Shown piece after piece: positions 24,174-34,261 of a stretch of 64,000 nucleotides of DNA (its first letter is position 1; each line of letters starts with the position of its first letter). Below the pieces are notes generated by a model, which worked only from the letters and a program-made list of their open reading frames with translations, was not told the origin of the DNA and did not search any database. The stretch covers positions 650,527-714,526 of the forward strand of contig JAZAYU010000262.1 of the NCBI GenBank assembly GCA_038501625.1, given 5' to 3'. Origin of the DNA: Corbicula japonica (Eukaryota > Mollusca > Bivalvia > Venerida > Cyrenidae). Made by a program: the position numbers and the translations under genes.

Positions 24174-25119
24174 GGCGGAACGCGACACTTTGCGAATTTT
24201 TGAATTTCTTTATGAAATTTGGTATGGTATTTATTGACGATGATTCCAGCATGAATCCGCAAACCGTTTTTCAATTAATCAAATAGTTGGTTCTTATTTT
24301 GGTGCGGTTCATGCAGATAGAACGCTTTATGGATTGGCCAGCTCTCGCGTGCACGTCCAATCTGCATGAACCGCACCAAAATAAGAACCATTCCTTAAAT
24401 GTACTTTTTTACCCATAGTAACGTTTTTAAAGCTATTTTTGACAAATTAACATAACAGAAATCGATTAGATGTCATGTATATATGATAATTCAACTCAAC
24501 TTCCTCTGTAGTGTCTTTTGACGAAGTTTTTTTTATTAAAGAACTATTTTTTTCCCAACATTTCCAAAAAAACGTATGTTTTCAAAAGGGGATAGGGGTA
24601 CTTAAAATGGTAATAGCACAATAACAAAGTCGGTGACCCCCAAATTTTATTCGATTATTCAATTGGAATTGCTTTTCTCAAACATTTTAAGCAAAACAAT
24701 CAAAAATAAAATTCGGGAATTATTCACAATTTTGAAAAAGTCGACAGAAGAAAGGAAAAACTCGACGTCATTTTTAACGCAAAAACGGCGTTTAACGGTA
24801 CACAATGTTGTCAAACCTGGTCACATTATGTTAAATCTGTTATCAACGGAAAGGTATTTTCAGCGCCAATTCATCTGTGAAATAATAAATGAAATTGGAA
24901 ACCCCAATTTTCAGCCAGCCCCGAAAAAGTGTTCGGCGAGCGTTGTTGACGTCAGTGCAGAAAACTGGCGTTGATAGCTAACTTTGAAGGTAAATATCTA
25001 AAACAACTATTTGATTAATCGATAAACGGTTTGCGGATTCATGCTGGAATCATCGTCAATAAATACCATACCAAATTTCATAAAGAAATACGAAAATTCG
25101 CAAAGTGTCGCGTTCCACC
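24174..25119. mobile_element. TTAA-flanked DNA element with about 115-bp TIRs
   Basis: Ends GGCGGAACGCGACACTTTGC and the inverted GCAAAGTGTCGCGTTCCACC extend into TIRs of about 115 bp with few mismatches. Flanking TTAA at 24170-24173 and 25120-25123 is a true target duplication, because the surrounding R2 fragment rejoins there with one TTAA. The interior holds a palindrome (24288-24388) and a 113-codon frame (24633-24974) that was not recognised as transposase. A truncated end of the same family is at 27446-27540. TTAA preference suggests piggyBac or Kolobok, but the termini do not settle it. Confidence 0.85.
24288..24388. mobile_element. Palindrome with perfect 30-bp arms
   Basis: GGTTCTTATTTTGGTGCGGT and the next 10 bases at 24288-24317 are exactly inverted at 24359-24388, around a 41-base loop. 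It lies just inside the left TIR of the TTAA element and is probably a separate small foldback insertion, though it could be structural to the host element. Confidence 0.85.
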
Positions 25120-25123
25120 TTAA

Positions 25124-25594
25124 CATCTATTTCTATATTTATATATAGGTTTCCAATCAATAACTGGAGAATGCGTGACCTGCAATCACAAAGTTTCATA
25201 TATTTAATTTCTTTTGGTCGGCATGTTAATTTGAGATTTAAGGGAAACAGAAACATTGCGTCAATTTTAGTTTCTACTGATTTAGTAGAAAGATGTTGGA
25301 TCTACTGTCATCAAGCAGAGATATGCTGTTTTTTCTTAGTACGGGCTTGTAACAAATTGATATTTCAAAATACAGGCCGATATGCTTCTCTTGTATTTGC
25401 TTTTGTTTAGATCTGTTAAGTTATTAATCCATTGCAACTGAAATCTCATATTGTTCGAGATATTTTGACATTTTAAAAAGCTCATGTGTCTGTCGTGCTT
25501 TTGTTGCAAACGTGATAGTGTTTTTTCAGGACCTTGGCGAGAACTGGAAACGGGTGGAAATTGGACAGAAGCGGTATTTTAATTTCAGATTATT
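25124..25594. other. Unassigned AT-rich sequence
   Basis: After the R2 remnant there is no recognised feature; the frame at 25105-25410 overlaps the TIR and is not a gene. Confidence 0.5.
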
Positions 25595-25812
25595 TATACT
25601 AATACTACTACATGTACTACTACTGCTACTGCTACTGCCACTATCACTACCACTACCACCACCACCACCACCACCACCACCACTACCACTACCGCTACCG
25701 CTACCGCTACCACTACCACTACCACTACCACTACCACTACTACTACTACTACTACTACTGCTACTGCTTCTACTACTACTACTACTACTATTACTACTAC
25801 TACTACTACATT
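25595..25812. repeat. Trinucleotide microsatellite (CTA/CCA/CTG)n
   Basis: About 220 bases of three-base units: ACT runs at both ends, CAC runs at about 25655-25682 and CTACCG/CTACCA runs between. Long open frames in several phases are products of the repeat, not genes. A short (ATAAC)n run follows at 25886-25907. Confidence 0.95.
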
Positions 25813-27445
25813 TGTAATAACTATTACTAAAATCAGGAAAAAAGATAAACTGTTCATGAATGCAAGATAATTAATATAAATTTTAATAACATAACATAAC
25901 ATAACATATATTTTATTCGACATAAAATTGTATACGTACAATTTATAGTCAACATTTGGTCATATTTGAGTAAAGCAAAGCATAACACTGGTTAACAGAT
26001 TAATAGAAATGGTTCCTAACAATTAACAGAGAAGATTGCAAATCAGTACGAATGTATAAAAAAAAATAGTATTATATGACATATAAACAATGGTATCTTT
26101 ATAGATTTTAAAGTTTATCTCCCTTGCATCATTGAATAATTTGGTTAAAGCGAATATTTCACGACTCAGTATGAATGTATCAAAAATAAATTAAATAGTT
26201 TTCCGTAACATATATACAATGGTATCGGAAACACATAAATATATCGTTTTTGTGTTCCCACAATATCGTGATTTTTAATATAGAAGTAAATATACACTAC
26301 GATTTACATACTAACGCTTAAAGTATGTACGGTAGGTCTAAATGCGTTATATAAAGATTCCCTTGACTATAATATTAGATAGGCAAGGGTTTACCATGTT
26401 ATAAAGGAAGTTACGCATGTTTTATATCATCGGTCCAAACTTCGAACGGCCTTTTCGAAAAGCGAAATTAAAGACCGTCCAATTGGTCTGTGTGAAGATT
26501 GAGCTGCTGATCGGAGAGTTTTTCAAACTAGTGTTATACTTATACATAACGCAAGTGTATATTAGTGAACCGTATCATTGTATATATGTTAGACTTTCAT
26601 GAATTTCTGCAAAATATAATGTGTGTTCATTTGAACAAATGCTACCTTAGAAATTACAATATACTTGGTTGACAGATATGGATTAAATCGTGAGTTAAAC
26701 ACTGTTTATTTATAACTTTTCTTTGAATGCACAATATAAGTAACTTGCAAGGTTATTTAATGTTTTGATATTTGTACTTGACATCAGCGCTTCAAATGTG
26801 AAAATGTGCTCGTTACTGCTTTAAACTGCCAGAGCATAACTGTTCAAGTTTTCAGGATACCAATTAACTTTTCTTGCAAACAGTTGACTTAAAAAAGTAA
26901 ATGTCTCCGAGAACGAACATTTAGAGGAGACAAGCTATATAGTATAGGGGTTTTCTCCGGGTCTGTGAAAATTATTGTTATATATATTGTGCATTTTATA
27001 TAATATGTTTTGTTGTTGTTGTCGCTTTTGAAAAGATTTTTATTATTTACCATAACATTTCATCAATAAAATTTATAAACTTCAATAGTCAATTGAATAT
27101 AATAGTTTATTTTAGTTGTTAAAACCAAGAAGTTCGTCTTTTATTTAGCGGAAAGTATATCTAACAACACGTTCTTATAGCGTCTGACAGTTCTTAAATG
27201 TATTTTTGCGTGTTAAATAAGTGAATATGTGAATTTTTGTTAAAAAAGTTAAAAATAAACATGTTGGTATATCGTTGCATATTTTGCAAGAGTCACTGGT
27301 TTTGTATGCCTATTGGGTACCGTCTATTGTTGCTTTTTTGTATAATTGACGATACTGGTTGTAAATAATCTATCATTTATTAGCAATGAGATACAATGTT
27401 GATTTGTATTTTATTATGGTATGATGCTTATTGTTATTATAATCC
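25813..27445. other. No recognised gene; faint duplication
   Basis: Two imperfect blocks near 26045-26095 and 26170-26225 (CAATGGTATC at each end) look like an old tandem duplication. The rest is AT-rich with no supported feature. Confidence 0.45.
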
Positions 27446-27540
27446 GCGTTGATAGCTAACTTTGAAGGTAAATATCTAAACAACTATTACTATTTGATTA
27501 ATCGAAAAACGGTTTGCGGATTCATGCTGGAATCATCGTC
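27446..27540. mobile_element. Truncated end of the TTAA element family
   Basis: GCGTTGATAGCTAACTTTGA through CGGATTCATGCTGGAATCAT matches 24970-25060, the inner part of the right TIR of 24174-25119. It stops before the terminus and runs into a poly-T tract. Confidence 0.75.
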
Positions 27541-28009
27541 GTTTTTTTTTTTGGAAATATTGGATTATAATACTAAACCCGTGAAAAACTAACTACTAGC
27601 TAGGCATTAAACGTTACTTGAATTTCAAGTTCAAGAGTCGTATTCGACACAAACAATAATGTTTATTATGTTTAGTTTATTAATAGGTTTCTTTGGCCCT
27701 TAACAATGGCAGACATTCTTTTGATACATCCGAAGTATCTAGGTGTTTGGATTTGCCCTTATGGGGCTGCTCAAAATATACCGCATAACTGAGTACTTAC
27801 ACCTTAATTGGGAGACAATATGGATGAAATAATAAATAATTAAAATATTATAAATATGAATGAAAGAAAAGCAAATAAAACCATTTAGATTTTTTGTTCG
27901 AACCGGTGAAAACCCCATAGTGTTAGACTAATAGTTCAGAGGTCGACCCGGAGTAATTAAATCTTAAAAAAATTATCTGGTATTAGGAAATCTTTCATGA
28001 AATAGTTTG
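27541..28009. other. No recognised feature
   Basis: AT-rich sequence between a truncated transposon end and a nested inverted-repeat cluster. Confidence 0.5.
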
Positions 28010-28164
28010 TGGTACACGTTGCTCACCAACTGTTGATGTCAAAAATTTTATTTTATCCAAATCCTTTGAAAGTTGGTAAAAAATGTGTTAGGATAGATTT
28101 TCTGAAATATGCAAAAATAGTTCCACTTGCCGACGACGGATATTGAAAAACGACGCCATCTATG

Positions 28165-28699
28165 AAATAGATGAAAAGGGACCTTCGCATATATATAAAT
28201 ATGAAAATATTGCAGGCTCGGTTTGATTGGCGGTGAACAAGGAACCCTCAACGTGGTATTTTCAGATTAATACATGTTCAGGGGCGTTTTGTCCCCAGAT
28301 AAACAATGGGTTAGTCCTAAACGAGAAAACAATGAGCAGAACTAAACAAAATAGAATTTTTACAGGGGTTCTGAGATTATAAATCCTGCATGTTACAGAC
28401 TACGCCAAAGGCAAAATTAAAAAAGCAGGTTGTATATCCTAGTGGTGATTAAACAATATCCGAATCTGTATAGACTGGGATACTGAAACCACCCAGCTAT
28501 AAACTGGCCAAAATATTTAAACAAAGGCAATTTTAGAAGTACTGTTGACATAGTATCGTGCTCAACGACCTTCAATCAACGTAATTGATAACAGCACTGA
28601 TTGAATGTACGGGGGACTTTTACTGCCGCCACACGGCACAAGCAACGCTACTGTGATATTGAAATAGATGAAAAGGGAACTTTGAAAGCTGACGAACAC
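28165..28699 (+). repeat. Dispersed repeat family R2, long copy
   Basis: Aligns with 7513-8225 through AATATTGCAGGCTCGGTTTG, ACATGTTCAGGGGCG, AATCCTGCATGTTACAGAC and CCACACGGCACAAGCAACGC. A partial second copy of the terminal direct repeat (AAATAGATGAAAAGGGAAC) starts near 28665 and is cut off by the MITE at 28700. Confidence 0.7.
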
Positions 28700-29148
28700 G
28701 AAGGCACCCTGATTTAGTCTATTCTACCTTAAACGTAGAGATTTAACCGTGTCATTTTTGCCAAAATGATATGAAATTTGCCTTAAACGCAAAACTACTG
28801 CCTGAATTTACATTTTTTTAATTTACGCAAAAAGTAGCCCGAAGACACCCATTTTTATTTCATATTTCGAAGATCTAAAAATCTGCTAATAACATGTTAA
28901 AAAATAACGGAAGTTCACAGTCTGCTTTCGCACTTAAATAACGTCGAAGACTGTAGGGGTACATTAAAAAGCTCGCAGATTTTTATGATACTTCAAGTAC
29001 GTAAAATGTCTAAATTAAAAGGTTATGAAAATTCATATTTTACTTTAACTAGTGCATGTTCATGGCAAATTACGTATCATTTTCGCGTAAACTGCACCGT
29101 TAAATCTCTACGTTGAAGGAAAAACTTGAGGAAATCAGGGTGCCTTCA
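28700..29148. mobile_element. MITE with about 75-bp TIRs
   Basis: GAAGGCACCCTGATTT at 28700 is exactly inverted at 29133-29148, and a second TIR block (ACGTAGAGATTTAAC) follows further in on both sides. The 449-bp body does not code for anything recognisable. It cuts the R2 copy at 28699. Confidence 0.75.
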
Positions 29149-29308
29149 TAGATGGGATTGTTTTTTAATATCCGTCGTCGACAATCGAAAATATTTTGCA
29201 TATTTTAACAATTAAAAGCGATCCTCACACATTATTCTTACCAAAATTTCATGAGATTAGGACTTAATTTAATTTTTGACGTCAAAACTGGGCAAGAAAC
29301 GTGTCCAT

Positions 29309-30028
29309 CTGCCTTGATTCAAATACGGCCATCTTTTTGGTTGTTTACAAATTTTTGACAAATATGTAAACATAAAAATTAATTATTATTATTTATGTAT
29401 CAAGTTAGTACATAAAGAGAGTGAAAGAAAGTTAATATTTATGTCTTTCACGTGACCTGTAATTTCTGTTTTGAAAAGAAGCTAAAGCAAGTCTTATTAC
29501 GGATAAAAAGCATTTTAATACAAGACAGACTGATTGAGCAGTTAAATTTGAATATGATTTTATTTTATCGAATGCTCTCAGTAGATAGTTTAGGTTAATT
29601 ATCTGAAACACATTTAATACCATCTATACAGATGGTAACTTCAATGAATCCAGTGAAATTGAACATTAAAACTGGCATGAGAAACGAAACATTATTTTTT
29701 TTAGATTTACTGCCCATTAACATAATCAATTAAACAAAATCTGCAATAGTTTGATATTTGTCATGTTTGGTGACCTTTAACTTTAACCTAAAACAAAGCA
29801 TCGATAATATCATCTTAAATACCAGTCCGGTTGGTACAAACTTAGAATATAGTAAATGCAGTCTCAAAGTCGTACATGACAACAACAAAACATTCGTGAG
29901 ATTGTAGTGTTATTGTTGTATAAACGGTTGAATATTTCATTAAAATATTTTTGATTAAGTATAAAGCATTTTAATTATTTATTATTTATTAATGTCGTTG
30001 ATTAAACAAAAGCAAACTGTACTTACAG
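29309..30028. other. Upstream of the GTPase exon; no earlier exon found
   Basis: Mostly AT-rich. A short R2-like scrap is visible at about 29700-29770 (TACTGCCCATTAACA, ATTTGTCATGTTTGGTG). The region ends in the acceptor AACTGTACTTACAG of the first recognised GTPase exon. Confidence 0.45.
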
Positions 30029-30226
30029 TATAAGGTCGTTCTAGTTAATGACATTGAAAAAGAAGAAATCCCTAGAGAGGATGTTGAAAGACCAAGAGTT
30101 TTGATTTGGGGGGCGACCCAGGCCGGTAAATCGTCGTTTATCAATTCGCTTGCAAGTGCCGAAAAAGGACGATTTGTACATAAAGTTGTTGTTGCGGCAG
30201 GTGGAAGAGAAAGTGTAACAAGAAAG
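30029..30226 (+). CDS. IFI44-like GTPase, exon with P-loop
   Basis: A 198-nt exon (66 codons, phase 0 at both ends) between TTACAG and GTACAT. It encodes a short acidic lead, then RPRVLIWGATQAGKSSFINS, where GATQAGKS at exon residues 28-35 (30110-30133) is the nucleotide-binding P-loop (G1). The run RESVTRK near the end probably leads into the switch I region. The family, interferon-induced protein 44 and 44-like, is a GTPase group linked to antiviral and immune responses and expanded in bivalves. The exons that should precede it (an N-terminal domain) were not found within 30 kb upstream. The family call rests on this exon joining in phase with the four exons downstream. Confidence 0.85.
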
Positions 30227-30324
30227 GTACATGTCAAGTTACTATTCTTAATAAACTGTTACCAGGACAATTTTAATAAAATATTATTGGTTAAGTATTA
30301 ACTTAACACCGCTATATGCATACC

Positions 30325-30515
30325 ATCGTTTGGGATGGATCGAAATTGTACTTTTTAATGGGTAAATATAGAGTTGCGCTCATCCCGGGGCTAGGCGGCG
30401 TGGGTAGTAATATGCCTTCCCATTACTGCCAATGAACAGGCTCAAACAAACCGAGCCTGTAGTGTTTTCATATTTGTCGTGTTCGGTGGCTTTCAAAGTT
30501 CCCTTTTCATCTATT
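30325..30515 (-). repeat. Dispersed repeat family R2, terminal fragment
   Basis: Carries GGCGGCGTGGGTAGTAATAT, AAACCGAGCCTGTAGTGTTT, TTTGTCGTGTTCGGTGG and AAAGTTCCCTTTTCATCTATT. It begins about 100 bases downstream of the P-loop exon, in intron 1. A short tandem duplication (TTAATGACAGTTATTTCG) follows at 30530-30600. Confidence 0.65.
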
Positions 30516-30955
30516 AAGATATTTACTTAATACGTTTAATGACAGTTATTTCGAAATGCTTACTTAATACGTTTAATGACAGTTATTTCGAAATGCTTAA
30601 CGCATATTCCAGCCATTTAAGATTTGAATATTGTTTAAATCATCTCAAGGATATGCTTCTTGAATTCTTTGCCCATGGCGTTCTCTGTGATATGCAATTT
30701 ATATTTAACATTCCTCGTCAAAATTCTATTCTCATTAGTTGCATACTGTTTCTATTTATTTTGTGTTTTTTTTTCTGTAATCTGTTTCCTTTTCACTTTT
30801 GCTATTTATTTTGTTTGTTCTGTGATATGTTTCTGTTTTCATTTTGCTTTTTGGAATTTCATTGTCATATAATTGATTGACCATGGACATTTACATCACT
30901 GGTCAATACCGAACATAACTTAGCAATCATAATTGAACTTTTTAAATTATTAAAT

Positions 30956-32627
30956 GGGTCCTATCGATATACAGAGTTATCTCAATATTCTGTCTTAATT
31001 TACCGCCCTTTGTAACGCGCACCTGTCACTGGGTAGTTCCGGTCTGAGATTGACAATTAAAACTGACCTGCAGTAATCATCCGTGGTCCTTTCAATTGCG
31101 TTTTAATAGGGTCAGGTTGGTTAGAGATCAGCATAATGCATAAAACCATTATTATTATTATTATCATTGAATGGATAAAGATGGTTTTTATAGTGCAGCG
31201 CATAATATTTAAATATTCTCTTTTAACCCTTTTAATACGTCGGAGAGGTTTGAGATAAACATCGTTGTGTTCGACCCCCTTCAGTAACTAATAAAGAGTA
31301 ATAATACAAATTTCTTATGTTTAAAATGGCAGATTTGAGGAAAAGAAAAGTTAAAAAATCTTTTAAAAAGGTAGTAAAATTTATAACACTTGATATAAAA
31401 TAAAGTTTGACATCTGCCAATGAAACGCCTGTTCACTTTTATAAGTGTTCTTTCATGACGGTCTGGGTTATACATGTAGTAATCCAGTGCCGATGCAACA
31501 TTTTTTTTTGCAAGAAACTAAAAAGATATTCAATAATGTATTAATATCAGTCATTTTATTTGACGTTTCGGCCTATGGCCTTTATCAAATTATCATTGTA
31601 TTTTTGTAAAGTTGATAGAAAAAAATGTAGAAAGTTTTCTTACATAAATATTTTGATAAAGGCCATAGGCCGGAACGTCAAATAAAATGAATGATATTAC
31701 TACATTATTGTATATAAACACTATCCCTTATGATTATTTCAAATAAATAGATATTGTAAATAGCTAAACCTTATCCTACAAATTGAATGCACACGATTCG
31801 GTTAATAGATTTGTGCCATGTTAGTATTGACGTATTTTTCAATATACTGCTCTTTTTTTCTCCAAAAAGTTCTTTCTTATTCTTATACAATTAAGAACAT
31901 ATTCAGACATTGTTAAATAATGTTTTCACGTTTTTCTCTTAATTTATGAAATGTTTTAGTTCATTTAGTTGTACAATCAATTTTATATAAATAAATATAT
32001 GCTTGGGTAAAACTTTGTTGCAAATATAAAAAAATCAAGGTATCGTTCTCAAACATTATTGTGACAATTAATTCGAATATTTAATCTCTAGTCTGAGGCT
32101 GAGTTTCCGAAAACAACATTTTTACCATCAACAAGCAACGTTTTCAACCTCTTACAAATGTACAAACGAACTTCAAGACCTTTATTACACCTCCAGCTGG
32201 TAAAACCCAGTCTTGCCAATCCGATTACGTAACATGGTCATAAAACACAATGCCCTTTTCTTAATAAGCATTGTTTGGATGACTTAACGGTGATTGGCTA
32301 AATAATTAAGTGAAAGTTTAAAAAAACTATAATTTCCATGCCAGTCAAAACAAATTTTCATAAAGGATACGTGAAGTTACGTAAACATGTAAAGTTGCAT
32401 TTAAGTTATTAACTTAAAATCAATTTACAAAGATAAATGATATTCCTTATATGTCTGTTCCACAGTTTTGTGTTAATTCGACAATGTATTTTAACTTCAG
32501 ATGCCCTTTGTGACTTTTTATTTACAATTTTAACTCTACGCTTTATTACCGCTTTTAAACCGGAGCTACCCAATCAGCGAGGGAAACAACATTCGATGGG
32601 AGGTAACTCAGTATATCGGTAGGCCCC
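30956..32627 (+). mobile_element. Non-autonomous DNA element E, copy 1
   Basis: Terminal inverted repeats start GGGTCCTATCGATATACAGA at 30956 and are inverted at the right end (TATATCGGTAGGCCCC at 32612-32627). The roughly 1.7-kb sequence is matched, in the opposite orientation and with insertions, by 41961-49809. Between the ends only short frames exist and no transposase was recognised. A palindromic element (31531-31710) lies inside. This copy gives the empty-site sequence used to read insertions in the second copy. Confidence 0.7.
31531..31710. mobile_element. Palindrome with degenerate hammerhead-like core
   Basis: Arms of about 60 bp (31531-31590 and 31650-31710) are inverted with few mismatches. 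Each arm carries a hairpin GGCCATAGGCC followed by GAAACGTC (left arm, minus strand) or GGAACGTC (right arm, plus strand). That is the stem II, GAA and minimal stem III order of hammerhead ribozymes found in Penelope-like elements. The invariant CUGANGA box is replaced by TTGATAA, so activity is unlikely. A better preserved relative is at 52716-52889. Confidence 0.7.
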
Positions 32628-33146
32628 ATTACCATTTTGCAGGGATAAATAGGAAAAATATTTGGAAATAACATGATTTGTTTAATATCCTATGATAGGT
32701 CTTTATCTTCGCTTTGCCGTCGCCGCTGGCATCCTCTTATCCCGATCCCTGCGTTTGTTCTTTCTTTGTTGGCCCTCTGGTAGCTCTTTACGAGAATAGT
32801 AATATTTCTCTTACCTAATGGGTAATGACTTGTCTTTATGGAGACATAGGGTTATTCAACAACGGACAGTGTAATGGTATATTAGAGCGCATAACGTACT
32901 GTATATATGCTGTAGAAAAGTTACTAACTTTCTTTATTTTTATAGAAGTGAACGGTTGCATTTATAAATATTTACTCAAATATAATTAACATTATGATCA
33001 CGATGTTATATGTCAAGTACAATCTAAAGTTTACTGCAAAATCCGACGATATTGCGAGCATTTACTGTTGTTTCTTTGGTATCTGCTCTATACACACACA
33101 AAATATACATTATATATTGATAGTCCCTATCCTTCTTATTTTGTGT

Positions 33147-33173
33147 GGTGATGTAGAGCAGAATCCGGGTCCA
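33147..33173 (+). other. 2A-like ribosome-skipping motif, GDVEQNPGP
   Basis: Codons 52-60 of the frame starting at 32994 spell GDVEQNPGP, matching the D(V/I)ExNPGP consensus of 2A peptides, which make ribosomes skip the bond between the last Gly and Pro (33170/33171). The preceding residues (ILIVPILLIL) are strongly hydrophobic, like the signal-type 2A leaders known from some invertebrate LINEs. The endonuclease starts about 15 residues later. The motif is intact, although the LINE as a whole is dead. Confidence 0.85.
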
Positions 33174-34261
33174 ACAAATGCTGACACTAAATGTTTATCT
33201 ATAGTACACCAAAATATTAGAAGCACCAAAAACAAACTCGATTACATAAAAGATAACTTTCTTGACTTTGACGTATTATGCTTCACAGAAACGCACTTAT
33301 CACAAAAAAGTAGTTACGAATAGCTACAATTAGATAGTTTCGATACAATGTTTCGCAAAGACAATACTGCTCATTCGGGTGGGTTTCTGGTCTATGTCTC
33401 TTCGCAGCTGAAGCATAAACGAATTATTGAACTGGAAAACTACTTACCAGAATCAGTATGGATAGAAATAAAAGATCCTAATAAAACTTACCTTGTCTGC
33501 ACCTAATTCTACTACAGATTTTTGGGAAAGAACTAATATTTGCTTAGAGAAAGCTGTTGATTTATGTAATAATGTTATCTGCCTAGGTGATATAAATGAG
33601 GATCAATTATACCCAAACAATCACAAATTAAACGACATATTACACCTAACTGATCTAATTAATGTTATTTATCACATACCTTCCGGTGTGGGGGGTAATA
33701 ACACCCGTTATCTATTTTCGATATATAACTAGTAGCCGAATCACTATTCATCCGCGTTATCAGCGATCAAAAGAAATTTATGAAAATGACTTACTTTTGC
33801 CATCTGACCACTTCAGGCAAGCAATCAATTTCTATAAGGATCTTAAGCATCCCTTATATTGATAATATCCACGGCAAATAAACTTTCTGACATCTTGATT
33901 ACTCCGTATGATAGCAATACGCCGAAAGTCTATGATGAAATTCAACAGCAGCAACAAAGCCATTTTCATTTCGTTTAAATCAAAAACAAAATGACCTAGA
34001 CGCTGACATCGTTTTCAGAACAGCGTCGGTGTGATCTAACAACATTCCCGAAACAAAATAAAAACACTAGAAACACATTTTCAATCCAAATTGTCAGTTT
34101 ATATCCAGCAAATTTCAATGTTGTCATATGTCGCTATGAAAGTTTACACAAATGACGTCAAACACTAGATCGATTTATTTAATTAAACACAACTTCAGAA
34201 GCTAATTACTGGTAGATTCTTTTATCTAGACTCTAGCGCAGTTAATTTTATTTTATTTTTT

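Larger units (their letters stand above)
24045..25145 (-). repeat. Dispersed repeat family R2 fragment, interrupted
   Basis: Positions 24045-24169 (AATATGCATTTCCATTACTG, then GGCTTTCAAAGTTCCC) and 25124-25145 (CATCTATTTC) together form the R2 end seen at 14672-14828. The TTAA element at 24174-25119 sits between them, so this copy serves as the target site. Confidence 0.6.
28010..29308. mobile_element. Outer inverted-repeat element, about 155-bp arms
   Basis: Arms 28010-28164 and 29148-29308 are inverted copies. Matching landmarks are GACGACGGATATT next to CCATCTATG on the inner side and TTGATGTCAAAAAT versus its inverse on the outer side. The interior is filled by an R2 repeat (28165-28699) and a MITE (28700-29148), so the arms may be a foldback element opened by later insertions. 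Confidence 0.6.

Noticed and set aside
25512..25941. Long overlapping open frames over 25595-25812 on both strands
   Set aside because: They are produced by the trinucleotide microsatellite, which has no stops in several phases; low-complexity products, no splice or start context.
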